64,000 bases of DNA, from assembly GCA_042568205.1 (NCBI GenBank), contig JBHPJE010000004.1, positions 1 through 64,000 on the forward strand, given 5' to 3'. Below, piece after piece: positions 33,158-42,183 of this stretch. The stretch is from JAUVDZ01 sp042568205 (GTDB lineage Bacteria > Patescibacteriota > Gracilibacteria > UBA1369 > PNNO01). The position numbers and the translations under genes are program-made. The notes below the pieces were generated by a model. It was given only the letters and a program-made list of their open reading frames with translations, made no database searches and had not been told where the DNA came from. How positions within the stretch are numbered: position 1 is the first letter of the stretch; each line of letters begins with the position of its first letter.

Positions 33158-36100
33158 AAGTTATAGTTACGATATCCTAATTCTGCAACAAATGCAGCTG
33201 TGTCTTTAATTCCAAATAAGAATTCGCTTCTTTCAGCATCTTGAAGAGTGTCGAAAATCAGTTCTAGAAGTTCAGAATTTACCATATTGAATCCTGAATA
33301 TTGATTAATGTGATCTATTGCACTTGCAATATACAACATTCTTGCATCCAAGGCAAAAACTTCGGCTCGTACTGCCGGATTATCTGCAAATGTGAATCTT
33401 GCAGGGTCATTTAATCCTTCACAAGTATAAGTTGCTGCTAAAGTTCTGACATTTAACTCATTGTTTTCGAAATCAGGTGAGTTAACAAGATCTTTTGGTA
33501 AACAAACATCAGCCACAATTCTGAAATTCACTACAAACGGGATATATGGTGTATACCAAGCGTCCGGTCTTGCATCATAATAGTAAGCCAACGGATCATC
33601 AACTATATTTCCTGTATGCAATTCAGCTACTATCGCTTCTAAATCTGCAGCATTTACAAATACTTTAAGGATTTCAGCACGAGTTATAAATGAGTTCCAT
33701 TCAGCGTATCCGATACCATCAGTATGAATTCTTCCGTCAATAATTCCTTCATCATAAGCCTTATACATAACATTTAGAATAAATTCTAAATCTTTGTCTT
33801 TAACCCATTCTCTATCCAAATGATCATCAGGCAATTCACGTGGGAAGTCAGGGAATTCAGGTCTTGCACCTGCAATATTACCTGCATTAATTCTTTCTTC
33901 AGTCGTATAAATCGGTATACAGAAAGAAGTAAGAGCCATTTTTACAGTTTCGAACCTATTGGTAAAATCTAAAGGTCTAATTGTTGTATTTTCAGTAGAT
34001 TCATCACCATAATAAGAACCATCTCCACTTATAATATATTGTTTTGGCGAACCAATTCTATAAATCTTACTTAAGAAATTCACATAATCTGCAGGCCAAC
34101 CTTCATTATCTTTATAATTTATTGGTCTACGGTCGTTATATTGAAGACAAGCTTCCGGAGCAGCTTCCTGTAACTCTGGTTCAGGAGTTGGCTCAGGATC
34201 TCCTCCACCAGGACCATCATCATCGTCGTCATCATCATCGTCACCATGAGGCCTATCTTTATCAAAAAATACTGGGATATTATTATTTATAATAATTGGA
34301 TCTCCAGGTTCTAAATCAAATGTAGAGTAATAACCAGTACATGCATTTGAAGATAAGAATCCAGTGTTTCCTACTTCACTATTTCCTAAATTAACAGGAT
34401 TTGGACTTGCAGTAGGATCAAATGCTGGTGGATCTAACTTATTACAACTAGGATGTAAGAAATATCCTACTGGAGTAGTAACTGTCATTGTATAAGTTCC
34501 AGGAGTATCATCAGTTACCCATTTATAGTATCCTGCTGAACCATCTTCTAAAATCGTAACAACGCCAGGCCCAGTTACACTTATCCCTCCACCTGCGATT
34601 ATTTTTCCATCACTCAATTGATAGAAGTATCCCATTGGATTGTAATCTAAATATTCCGGATGAGTATCACCATCAACATCATCATCAGTAGGATCATTAT
34701 TTCCATTTAAATCTTCATCAATTGTATCAATTAAATCATCGTCATCATCATAATCACGCCAATCTCTTACATTATCAGAATCAAAATCCTGTAAAGGTGC
34801 ATTTGAACCGATTTCATTAAATGGATCTCCGATAGGTAATGTGTCATAAGCATCATCCAGCCCATCATTGTCACTATCACTCCCTGTTGGAGTTGTATCT
34901 GCAATACCATCAAAATTTACATCATGACCTTCAATCAAATCAGGCACAGTATCATTATCAGTATCGAGATCTAAATAATCAGGGATCAAATCTGCATCTC
35001 TATCAACCGGGAAGATTAAGAATCCTCCATTATCTGGGTCATAAGCATCATCAAGTTCATCACCATCGGCATCTAAACCAGTAGGAGGAATATATGAACC
35101 TTCTGATTGTCCTTCAATATTATCTACAATCCCATCATCATCAGCATCAATATCTAAATAATTTGGAAATCCGTCTGAATCTGTATCTGGACATCCTATA
35201 AAAGGAGGCGCTCCAGGACACTCTACAATATCTCTTATTCCATCTCCATCATCATCAGAATGAGTATCAAAAAATCCGTAATCAGCATTGTTATAATCCT
35301 GGCCTATACCTAAAACTATTAGTTCAGGAGCAGGATTCCCACCTGTTTGTATAAAATTAGTTAAAATTCCACCAGTATCAGTAATATCTACCCAATAATT
35401 AGCAGGGCTTAATGTTAAAAAGTCATATGCACCTCCACCAGAGGTTGTTTGACTCAAAAGTGCAACTCCATCAGCACCACCTGGTTGAAAAATGCTATCA
35501 CCATTATCTAAATATAAATCAACAGTTACACCATCTAAACCAGGTTCTCCTCCATCCTGAACTCCATCACCGTCTACATCATGCCAAATAAAATCTCCAA
35601 GACTCGAACTTGCAGTAATATCTACTAAATAATCTTCAACTTCACCGTCAGGAGCAGGCCCAATAAATGGCAATCCACCAAGTGTACTAAACCTAAATCT
35701 TGCATACGTAGCACCAGGAGTTGCTGTTAATGGTATTGGTGCAGGCAAAACAACTGAATTAAGTCCTGGAACAACCGGTGTATTTACCAATATTTGATCC
35801 CCAGGAGTTGCCCATGAACCATCTGCATTCATATCAATCCATGCATCTATTGCACCAGGAGCTGAAGCAACGATATCAATTGTTGCAGGGCTTCCTGGAA
35901 CTAAAGGAGTTACAAAAGTAACACCATCTTCATCATCAGTTCCATCAAAGAAATCATCTCCTGATGCTAACGGATCAGGTTGTCCATCAGGTTCAGAATC
36001 TATTAATGTTCCTAAGTACATACCAGGAACAATTGTATGAACAGCACCTGTACTTGCAATTAGGGTAGGATAGGTTGGATCCGGTGCATCTCCGTAATCA

Positions 36101-37494
36101 TCTGCAGAAATAGTAGCAACAGTCGGATCATCATTTCCTGTGTCTCCATCATTACAATTATTCCCTGATCCATCTGAACATTCTAAACCGTCGTCGTAAG
36201 AAGGGTCATCACTATATTGATTATTTGGAAGTTCGTTTGTTACACCATAACCTTGGTTATAATAAGTTCCACCACCTGGATAAGTAACTTTATATTTTAT
36301 TGTTGCAGAATCGTAAAGCGGAGTTGAAGAACCTGCAGGATAAAGCCAATCCAAATAAAAATTAACTGAGCCTGCAGAATAATCTGCCTCACACCCTAAA
36401 TAAGTACATCCTCCTGAATCCGGAGAATCTGCACTATTTGTCATATTATAAGTATTTCCATCAATTATAACTTGAATTCCTGATCCGCCAGCATATGCAT
36501 TTGTTTCAAATGTACCACCTGCAGTTAAAGGATCAGTATAAACTAAACCACTTAAAGTATTTGATAAATTGTTAATATCCACTCTATATTCAACTGTATT
36601 CCCTACAATTCCATTTACTGTTTTCTCAATTTCATAAGCTGAATCTCCTAAAATAATAGGATCAGAAGGCAATAATAAATCTAAGATATAATCTTTATGA
36701 TAAGGATTATTGTGATTTGCTGAAGTAGAGATTTTAGAAACTTCAAGTGTAGAACCTTCACATAATTGTTGAACACTACTATCATCATCAAATTCAGATA
36801 AAGGAAGTTGGAAATCTAAAAAAGATTCATCATAATCCCCTACTGTTCCATTATCCGGAGTCAAAAAAGCTCTAACTAATCCACTATCTAAAGGATTAAC
36901 ATTATTTGATACAACTGGTTCTCCAGTTGGATCTGCATCACCACTTGTTTCCCAAATAATATCTAAATGTTCATCTACTTTTTTTCCATTTCCATTTAAT
37001 CTGATATAAAAATCAGGAGCGTTATCTCCATCTATATCAAATAAATACCACCAATAATCATTTGTTAAACCATTAGTAGCATTTGATTGAAGAGGATCAC
37101 CTACTAAACGAGTTCTAAAATATAAATAATCATCAGAAATATTGCTACAACCACTTGAATCACCAAGGGCATCTTCATAATAAAGAGCAGCAGAATATGT
37201 ATTTTGGTCTGTAGCTCCAGGCTGTCCATCATTACCAGGATTGTAATGAGGAGCAGGTCCCTGACAATCAGCTTGAGAACCAATGTCATTAGCTCCAGAA
37301 ATATTTGCATTTCGTGTTGCATCTAGACAACTTCCTCTTTCCTCTGCATCGACCAGAACCATTCCGTTATGCGTAAGTAGGTTCCAAGCGCCTTCAGCAG
37401 GCCAAGAAGATGGTGCTAGCAAAGCTACACCAAACAATGAGAATGCAACAAGCACGCCCAAGAAAATGAGTCCTAAGTGTATGTGTTTTTTCAT
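33154..37494 (-). CDS. Giant secreted surface protein: GEVED, SdrD-B, TSP3 repeats and SLH-like C-terminus (1446 aa)
   Basis: The signal peptide (about 5-30) is followed by an N-terminal domain (about 50-275), a DUF11/isopeptide-like domain (about 278-420), a GEVED domain (about 465-628, ending APDGEVEDYLVDI), an SdrD B-like domain (from 630: SLGDFIWHDVDGDGVQDGGE), a run of calcium-binding thrombospondin type 3 repeats (about 741-958: D-x-D-x-DG-x-x-D patterns) and a linker with nine consecutive Asp (about 1083-1091). Diverged SLH-like repeats (about 1200-1446) probably anchor it to the wall. This is a long Ca-stiffened stalk or adhesin. It has its own promoter at 37523-37551. The Cys content suggests disulfides outside the cell. 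Confidence 0.88.
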   Translation of the reverse strand: MKKHIHLGLIFLGVLVAFSLFGVALLAPSSWPAEGAWNLLTHNGMVLVDAEERGSCLDATRNANISGANDIGSQADCQGPAPHYNPGNDGQPGATDQNTYSAALYYEDALGDSSGCSNISDDYLYFRTRLVGDPLQSNATNGLTNDYWWYLFDIDGDNAPDFYIRLNGNGKKVDEHLDIIWETSGDADPTGEPVVSNNVNPLDSGLVRAFLTPDNGTVGDYDESFLDFQLPLSEFDDDSSVQQLCEGSTLEVSKISTSANHNNPYHKDYILDLLLPSDPIILGDSAYEIEKTVNGIVGNTVEYRVDINNLSNTLSGLVYTDPLTAGGTFETNAYAGGSGIQVIIDGNTYNMTNSADSPDSGGCTYLGCEADYSAGSVNFYLDWLYPAGSSTPLYDSATIKYKVTYPGGGTYYNQGYGVTNELPNNQYSDDPSYDDGLECSDGSGNNCNDGDTGNDDPTVATISADDYGDAPDPTYPTLIASTGAVHTIVPGMYLGTLIDSEPDGQPDPLASGDDFFDGTDDEDGVTFVTPLVPGSPATIDIVASAPGAIDAWIDMNADGSWATPGDQILVNTPVVPGLNSVVLPAPIPLTATPGATYARFRFSTLGGLPFIGPAPDGEVEDYLVDITASSSLGDFIWHDVDGDGVQDGGEPGLDGVTVDLYLDNGDSIFQPGGADGVALLSQTTSGGGAYDFLTLSPANYWVDITDTGGILTNFIQTGGNPAPELIVLGIGQDYNNADYGFFDTHSDDDGDGIRDIVECPGAPPFIGCPDTDSDGFPNYLDIDADDDGIVDNIEGQSEGSYIPPTGLDADGDELDDAYDPDNGGFLIFPVDRDADLIPDYLDLDTDNDTVPDLIEGHDVNFDGIADTTPTGSDSDNDGLDDAYDTLPIGDPFNEIGSNAPLQDFDSDNVRDWRDYDDDDDLIDTIDEDLNGNNDPTDDDVDGDTHPEYLDYNPMGYFYQLSDGKIIAGGGISVTGPGVVTILEDGSAGYYKWVTDDTPGTYTMTVTTPVGYFLHPSCNKLDPPAFDPTASPNPVNLGNSEVGNTGFLSSNACTGYYSTFDLEPGDPIIINNNIPVFFDKDRPHGDDDDDDDDDGPGGGDPEPTPEPELQEAAPEACLQYNDRRPINYKDNEGWPADYVNFLSKIYRIGSPKQYIISGDGSYYGDESTENTTIRPLDFTNRFETVKMALTSFCIPIYTTEERINAGNIAGARPEFPDFPRELPDDHLDREWVKDKDLEFILNVMYKAYDEGIIDGRIHTDGIGYAEWNSFITRAEILKVFVNAADLEAIVAELHTGNIVDDPLAYYYDARPDAWYTPYIPFVVNFRIVADVCLPKDLVNSPDFENNELNVRTLAATYTCEGLNDPARFTFADNPAVRAEVFALDARMLYIASAIDHINQYSGFNMVNSELLELIFDTLQDAERSEFLFGIKDTAAFVAELGYRNYNL

Positions 37495-37522
37495 TTTTAT
37501 TTTTGTTATTTTTTACTTATAT

Positions 37523-37551
37523 ATTATAACAGAAAATGGCTTGTTTTTCAA
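37523..37551 (-). promoter_or_regulatory. Promoter for the 1446-aa surface protein
   Basis: On the minus strand: TTGAAA (37551-37546), 17 bases and TATAAT (37528-37523). The sequence around the -10 box (TTTTCTGTTATAATATA) is nearly the same as at the promoter of the 1480-aa PKD gene (55108). Confidence 0.8.
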
Positions 37552-37600
37552 GTAAAGAGCATGTCCAGGACTACCCACTGGACCGGGACAGGATTATTCA

Positions 37601-37629
37601 TTGTTTAATTGTATTATTCCTGTTAAAAT
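37601..37629 (+). promoter_or_regulatory. Promoter for typA
   Basis: TTGTTT (37601-37606), 17 bases and TAAAAT (37624-37629), 30 bases before the ATG at 37659. Confidence 0.6.
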
Positions 37630-37658
37630 CACGTGGATTCGAATTTCTAACTAATATA

Positions 37659-39452
37659 ATGGATATATATAATATTGCCATTGTCGCGCATGTAGATCAT
37701 GGAAAAACAACTTTAGTAAATGCACTTTTAAAAGCAAGTGATAGTTTTGATACTCACAAGGGTATAGATGAGCGTGCAATGGACAGTAATGACCAAGAAA
37801 AAGAGCGTGGAATTACTATTTATGCTAAAAATGCTGCGATTACTCACAATGGTAAAAAAATGAATATCGTTGATACTCCTGGGCATGCAGATTTTGGTTC
37901 AGAAGTTGAGCGAGTTTTAAAAACTGTGGATGCGGTTATTTTGGTTGTTGATGCCTATGAAGGGCCGATGCCACAAACAAAGTTTGTATTAAAAAAATCG
38001 CTTGAGTTAGGTCATAAAGTATTGGTTGTTATTAATAAAATTGATAAGCCAATGGCAAGACCAGATGAAGTCGTAGATTTAACTTTTGATTTATTTGCTA
38101 CCTTAGGGGCAACTGAAGAACAATTAAACTTCCCATATATTTATGCTAATGCAAAAAAAGGTACAGCAATAAAAAAGCTTAAAGATGAACAAAAAGACAT
38201 CACCCCTTTGATTGATTTTATTTTTGAAAATGTAAAACCAGCGGAAAGCAATACAGAAGTACCTTTTAGAATGCAGCCAGCAACTCTAAAATATGATAAT
38301 TTTTTAGGGAGATTAGCTATTGGAAGAGTTTATGAAGGTATGCTTAAAGCTAATCAGCCGGTTACTGTTATTAAATCCGACAACGAAAAATACACTGGAA
38401 AGGTTTCAAAACTTTTCACATTTGAAGGAATGGATAGAGTTGAAGTTCAGGAAGCCCAAGCTGGAGATATGGTTGCCATAGCAGGTTTGCCTGAGATTTA
38501 TGTAGGTGAAACAATTACTGATGATGCCAATGCAGAGCCTTTGCCTGCGATTAAAGTTGATCCTCCGGCATTAGCGATTGATTTTATGGTTAATGACTCC
38601 CCTTTTGCAGGCCGTGAAGGGAAATATGTAACTGGTCGTCATATTAAAGATAGGTTAGAAAAAGAATTAGAAACAAATGTTGGATTGAAAATTGAACCAG
38701 TTGAAGGAAGTGATTCATACAAGGTTTATGGACGTGGCGAAATGCATATTGCAGTTTTGATAGAGACAATGAGACGTGAAAGTTTTGAATTGCAGATTTC
38801 TCAGCCAGAAGTAATTATGCATGAAGTTGATGGTGAAAAGCACGAACCTATTGAAAATGCAGTAATTAATGTTCCGGATGAGATGTCTGGTTCTGTAATT
38901 GAGGCTTTGGGTAAAAGAAAAGGGATATTAACTAATATGAAATCAGAAAATGGTAATACTTTGATGGAGTTTGAAGTCCCTACTCGTGGTCTTTTGGGAT
39001 TCCGCTCAATCTTCTTACTTTTAACTCGTGGTGAAGGGACTCTTTATCATTCTTTTGATCATTTTGCTCCTTTTGTTGGAAGCATTGCAAAACGTACAGT
39101 AGGATCTCTAATCTCTGGCAACAAGGGTTCGACAATGGCTTATTCCCTTTGGAAACTGCAAGAAAGAGGCCCTCTGTTTATTGGGCCAAGTACTGAGGTT
39201 TACGAAGGAATGATTATTGGAGAGCATAACCAGGGAACTGACTTGGTTGTAAATCCTATTAAAAATAAACAGCTTACAAATGTTCGATCTTCTGGTGCTG
39301 ATGAAGCACTAAATTTAACGCCAATCATACCAATGACTCTTGAAAGCGCGATTGAATACATCAAAGAAGACGAATATGCAGAAATCACTCCAACAAGGGT
39401 GCGTCTTCGCAAAAAAATTCTAAATGGGATGGAGAGGAAGAGGAGTAGGTAA
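37659..39452 (+). CDS. typA: Ribosome-associated GTPase TypA/BipA
   Basis: Starting at the ATG at 37659 (MDIYNIAIVAHVDHGKTTL), this gives 597 residues, the usual family length. The open frame upstream to 37536 lacks similarity and overlaps the promoter. G motifs: AHVDHGKTT (10-18), DTPGHADFG and NKIDKP; then EF-G-like domains and the TypA-specific C-terminus (GLLGFRSIFLLLTRGEG, FIGPSTEVYEGMIIGEH). TypA binds the 70S ribosome and helps 50S assembly and stress or cold growth. It is monocistronic, ending at a hairpin shared with tRNA-Gln. Confidence 0.96.
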   Translation: MDIYNIAIVAHVDHGKTTLVNALLKASDSFDTHKGIDERAMDSNDQEKERGITIYAKNAAITHNGKKMNIVDTPGHADFGSEVERVLKTVDAVILVVDAYEGPMPQTKFVLKKSLELGHKVLVVINKIDKPMARPDEVVDLTFDLFATLGATEEQLNFPYIYANAKKGTAIKKLKDEQKDITPLIDFIFENVKPAESNTEVPFRMQPATLKYDNFLGRLAIGRVYEGMLKANQPVTVIKSDNEKYTGKVSKLFTFEGMDRVEVQEAQAGDMVAIAGLPEIYVGETITDDANAEPLPAIKVDPPALAIDFMVNDSPFAGREGKYVTGRHIKDRLEKELETNVGLKIEPVEGSDSYKVYGRGEMHIAVLIETMRRESFELQISQPEVIMHEVDGEKHEPIENAVINVPDEMSGSVIEALGKRKGILTNMKSENGNTLMEFEVPTRGLLGFRSIFLLLTRGEGTLYHSFDHFAPFVGSIAKRTVGSLISGNKGSTMAYSLWKLQERGPLFIGPSTEVYEGMIIGEHNQGTDLVVNPIKNKQLTNVRSSGADEALNLTPIIPMTLESAIEYIKEDEYAEITPTRVRLRKKILNGMERKRSR

Positions 39453-39480
39453 AAAAGAGTCATAGGGTTTTAATGACTCT
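39451..39480 (-). terminator. Terminator downstream of tRNA-Gln (shared with typA end)
   Basis: An 8-bp stem AGAGTCAT / ATGACTCT (39456-39463, 39473-39480). On the minus strand it is followed by TTTTTT, so it serves the tRNA-Gln transcript; it overlaps the last bases of typA. Confidence 0.75.
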
Positions 39481-39517
39481 GTACTTGACTATCCGATTTG
39501 CTATGCTCATCGCATAT
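39481..39517 (-). repeat. Dispersed GCGATGAGC-type repeat, copy 2
   Basis: On the minus strand: TATGCGATGAGC then GCAAATCGGATAGTCAAGTAC. It is nearly the same as 62949-62984 on the plus strand. It lies between tRNA-Gln and its terminator; the rest of 39518-39582 holds nothing I can name. Confidence 0.7.
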
Positions 39518-39582
39518 TCAAGGGCTGCCAAGATCTTCGGCTTCGCTGCGTCGCGTTGCTCCTTACTCAGCTCGAATTCAAT

Positions 39583-39657
39583 TGGCTGGGGCGGAGGGAT
39601 TCGAACCCCCGAATGCATGGACCAAAACCATGTGCCTTACCACTTGGCCACGCCCCA
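39583..39657 (-). tRNA. tRNA-Gln (anticodon TTG)
   Basis: A 75-base cloverleaf on the minus strand. The acceptor stem is TGGGGCG / CGCCCCA, the anticodon stem CATGG / CCATG with loop TTTTGGT (anticodon TTG), the T arm CGGGG GTTCGAATC CCTCCG region is regular, and CCA is encoded. The U1-A72 pair is typical of tRNA-Gln. Confidence 0.96.
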
Positions 39658-39677
39658 GTGTTTGATTTGCAAAAATA

Positions 39678-39706
39678 ACTTTAAGTAAATTGCCTCACAA
39701 AGTCAA
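39678..39706 (-). promoter_or_regulatory. Promoter for tRNA-Gln
   Basis: On the minus strand: TTGACT (39706-39701), 17 bases and TAAAGT (39683-39678). The tRNA begins 20 bases beyond the -10 box. Confidence 0.65.
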
Positions 39707-39773
39707 TGTTTCTCTTGAATTCATTTGCCAATTAGCGTAAATTGTTTAGAGGTAAATTTATTAACCATAAATT

Positions 39774-42116
39774 ATGAAAACACTCAAGAAAAACCTCGCT
39801 CTTTTTGCAGGCGGTGCGCTTTTAGCTGCGCTCGTTATTGCAAATAGTGTTGGAGTTTTTGCAGCTGAGGCCCCGGTACAGCCGGACCCAACAGAATGTA
39901 CTGACTGTCAGTTAATTCAGGATGATCTCGATGCAGCTTATGCTGATTACGATGCTCTTGTTGCAGATGCAGGAGAATACAGTACTCAAATGGAAGGACT
40001 TCTGGATCAAGCAACTACAAATGTATATGCAGGAGATGCTGGCTTAATGGTAGATAATCTTGAAAGTGAATTTTTATCTGGACATTTATTAAGAGGTACA
40101 AGTTGTACTACCCCTGCTGACACATTTGCATACTTTTCTTCATTTAGTTATGAAGGGGTTGAATATTGTTTTGAAAATGAAGATATGTGGTATGGAGTTG
40201 AACCAAGCTATTTCAACTTTTATGATCACATGATGTATTTGAGTGAAACATGGGATCCAGGCGCATTACCTCAATGGCAAGCACTTTGGGATGATTGGAT
40301 TGAAGTCCTTTACGATCATGATGGAGGCGGAGAGCCAGGATTAACAGAAATAATTGATTTAATTAATTCATTAATCGGAGATATTGGTGATTGTGAAGAC
40401 ACTAATTGTCCTGAAGTAATTTGTCCTGATTGTGAATCTGTTGCTGCAGAGTTAGATGTAGCTCTTGATGATTTAGCTCTTTTAGAAGTAGATGCTGATA
40501 TTTTAGATGCAGAATTAGCTGCACTAGAAGCTGAAATTGATACTGTTCTTGATCAACTTCTTGAATGGGAAACTCTTAAAGCAGATTTTGAAGCTATGGT
40601 AGAAGATGCAGGAGGACAACATGGTGCTGATTGTGATGATTTTGAACCAGCTTCAGGCCAAGCTTGGGGAATTGCACATAACTTCGGAGATACTCAATGG
40701 TGTTTTACTAATGAAGGTCAAATCGAAGATATGATTCAAAATCTTGATGAATACTGGCAAACTCATAGCAGTACTCACTTACCAAGTGAAACTGCATTAA
40801 ACGAGCAATTAGATACTTTAATGAATGACTATTTTACTGCATTAGATGATTATCTTGCAGTACTTGATGACATTGAAGCTCAACATGACCTTATTGATAT
40901 TCTAAGTGTTGAACTTGAAGATTGTCTTGCTGAATTACAAGCACTTCAAGATATTGGTGAATGTTTAGATCAAGATATCGCAGCTATGCAGGCAATTTTA
41001 GATGAAGCAAATGGTGTTGTACCATTTGCACCAGAACCTGCTCCAGCAGATACGCCTGAAGATACACCAGAGGACACTCCTGAAGATGAAGGTCCTGGAG
41101 ATATTGGAGGTCATTGGGCAGAAGATTTTTTAAAGGGATTATTCGATAATTTAGTTATGACTGGTGACGGAGATACTGGAGATATGAGACCAAATGATCC
41201 TTTAAATAGAGCTGAAGCTGCAAAACTTCTTGTACTTGCACATGAAGATGTTGTGATAGATTCATTTTTTGATGTTTTCTTTGATGTAACTGAAGATGAC
41301 TGGTTTTGGTCATTTGTAAATACTGCTGCAGATCTTTTATATTTTGAAGGATATGAAGATGGAAGTTTTGGTCCTTCAAATTCTATTTTAAGAGCTGAAG
41401 CAATTGCTATTGTTTTAAGAGCTCTTGGATTTGATGTCCCTGAATATGACACTTATTCGTTTACTGACTTAACTGGAGATGAATGGTTTGCTGATCCAGC
41501 TGAAAAAGCTTTCCAATGCGGATTAGTTCAAGGTCGTGATGGTGATTTTGCTGGTGGTGAAACTATTACAAGAGCAGAAATTGCTAAGATTTTATGGTTA
41601 GCATTCTTTGAAGATTTAGATGAAACAGATTGTGCTGACTTTGAATGTCCTGATTGCGATGCAGTATGGGCTGAAGTAGAAACACTTAGTGCCGAATTAG
41701 ATGCACTTGGTTTAGAAGTTGAAGCTATATTTGATCAAATGTTAGAACTTGAAGACTTAAGACAAGCATTTAGAGATATGGTTGAAGCTGCAGGTGGTAT
41801 GACTGATGCTGATTGTGATGGATTCGAAGTTGGTTCAGGCCAGGCTTGGGGTGTTGCACATGCATTTGGAGATGTTCAATATTGTTTAACTGCTGAATCT
41901 CAAATTCCAGCACTTACTGATCAATTAAATGAATATTGGCAAAACAATAGCTCATCTCATTTACCTTCAGAAACTGAATTAAATGAAGCAATGGATGGAG
42001 CTACACAAGCATATAGTGATAAATTAGATGAATATTTAGATAAACTTACTGAATACGACGAATGCCTTGAAGAACTTGAAGATTTACAAGCTCAAGGTTT
42101 GTGTTTAGATGAGTAA
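39774..42116 (+). CDS. SLH-domain surface protein with duplicated coiled-coil/Cys modules (780 aa)
   Basis: The signal peptide (about residues 8-31) ends VFAAEA. Three SLH-like repeats lie at about 443-610 (GGHWAEDFLKGLF, then RAEAIAIVLRALGFDVPEYD and TRAEIAKILWLAFF). On either side is the same module: residues about 217-400 and 625-780 share CPDC, a coiled coil, DC-GF-x-GSGQAWG-AH-FGD-Q-C, then LDEYWQ-x2-SS-HLPSET-LNE and a coiled coil. The N-terminal part (about 41-200) is a weaker third copy. The acidic composition and paired Cys suggest an exported, disulfide-bonded S-layer component. A Thr/Pro/Glu-Asp linker (about 418-440) separates the modules. A strong terminator follows. Confidence 0.88.
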   Translation: MKTLKKNLALFAGGALLAALVIANSVGVFAAEAPVQPDPTECTDCQLIQDDLDAAYADYDALVADAGEYSTQMEGLLDQATTNVYAGDAGLMVDNLESEFLSGHLLRGTSCTTPADTFAYFSSFSYEGVEYCFENEDMWYGVEPSYFNFYDHMMYLSETWDPGALPQWQALWDDWIEVLYDHDGGGEPGLTEIIDLINSLIGDIGDCEDTNCPEVICPDCESVAAELDVALDDLALLEVDADILDAELAALEAEIDTVLDQLLEWETLKADFEAMVEDAGGQHGADCDDFEPASGQAWGIAHNFGDTQWCFTNEGQIEDMIQNLDEYWQTHSSTHLPSETALNEQLDTLMNDYFTALDDYLAVLDDIEAQHDLIDILSVELEDCLAELQALQDIGECLDQDIAAMQAILDEANGVVPFAPEPAPADTPEDTPEDTPEDEGPGDIGGHWAEDFLKGLFDNLVMTGDGDTGDMRPNDPLNRAEAAKLLVLAHEDVVIDSFFDVFFDVTEDDWFWSFVNTAADLLYFEGYEDGSFGPSNSILRAEAIAIVLRALGFDVPEYDTYSFTDLTGDEWFADPAEKAFQCGLVQGRDGDFAGGETITRAEIAKILWLAFFEDLDETDCADFECPDCDAVWAEVETLSAELDALGLEVEAIFDQMLELEDLRQAFRDMVEAAGGMTDADCDGFEVGSGQAWGVAHAFGDVQYCLTAESQIPALTDQLNEYWQNNSSSHLPSETELNEAMDGATQAYSDKLDEYLDKLTEYDECLEELEDLQAQGLCLDE

Positions 42117-42135
42117 TTTAGTCAACATGTAATTA

Positions 42136-42169
42136 AGGCCGCCTCTTGCATATGGGGCGGCTTTTTTTT
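42136..42169 (+). terminator. Strong rho-independent terminator
   Basis: GCCGCCTC / GGGGCGGC (42138-42145, 42154-42161), 8 pairs with one G-U, followed by eight T. It ends the 780-aa gene just before the sdh operon. Confidence 0.92.
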
Positions 42170-42183
42170 AGGATGAATAAGCT

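Noticed and set aside
39481..39582. A short protein gene on the minus strand next to tRNA-Gln
   Set aside because: The frame (ELSKEQRDAAKP-like) has no start codon with support and coincides with the dispersed repeat; it is listed as a repeat instead.
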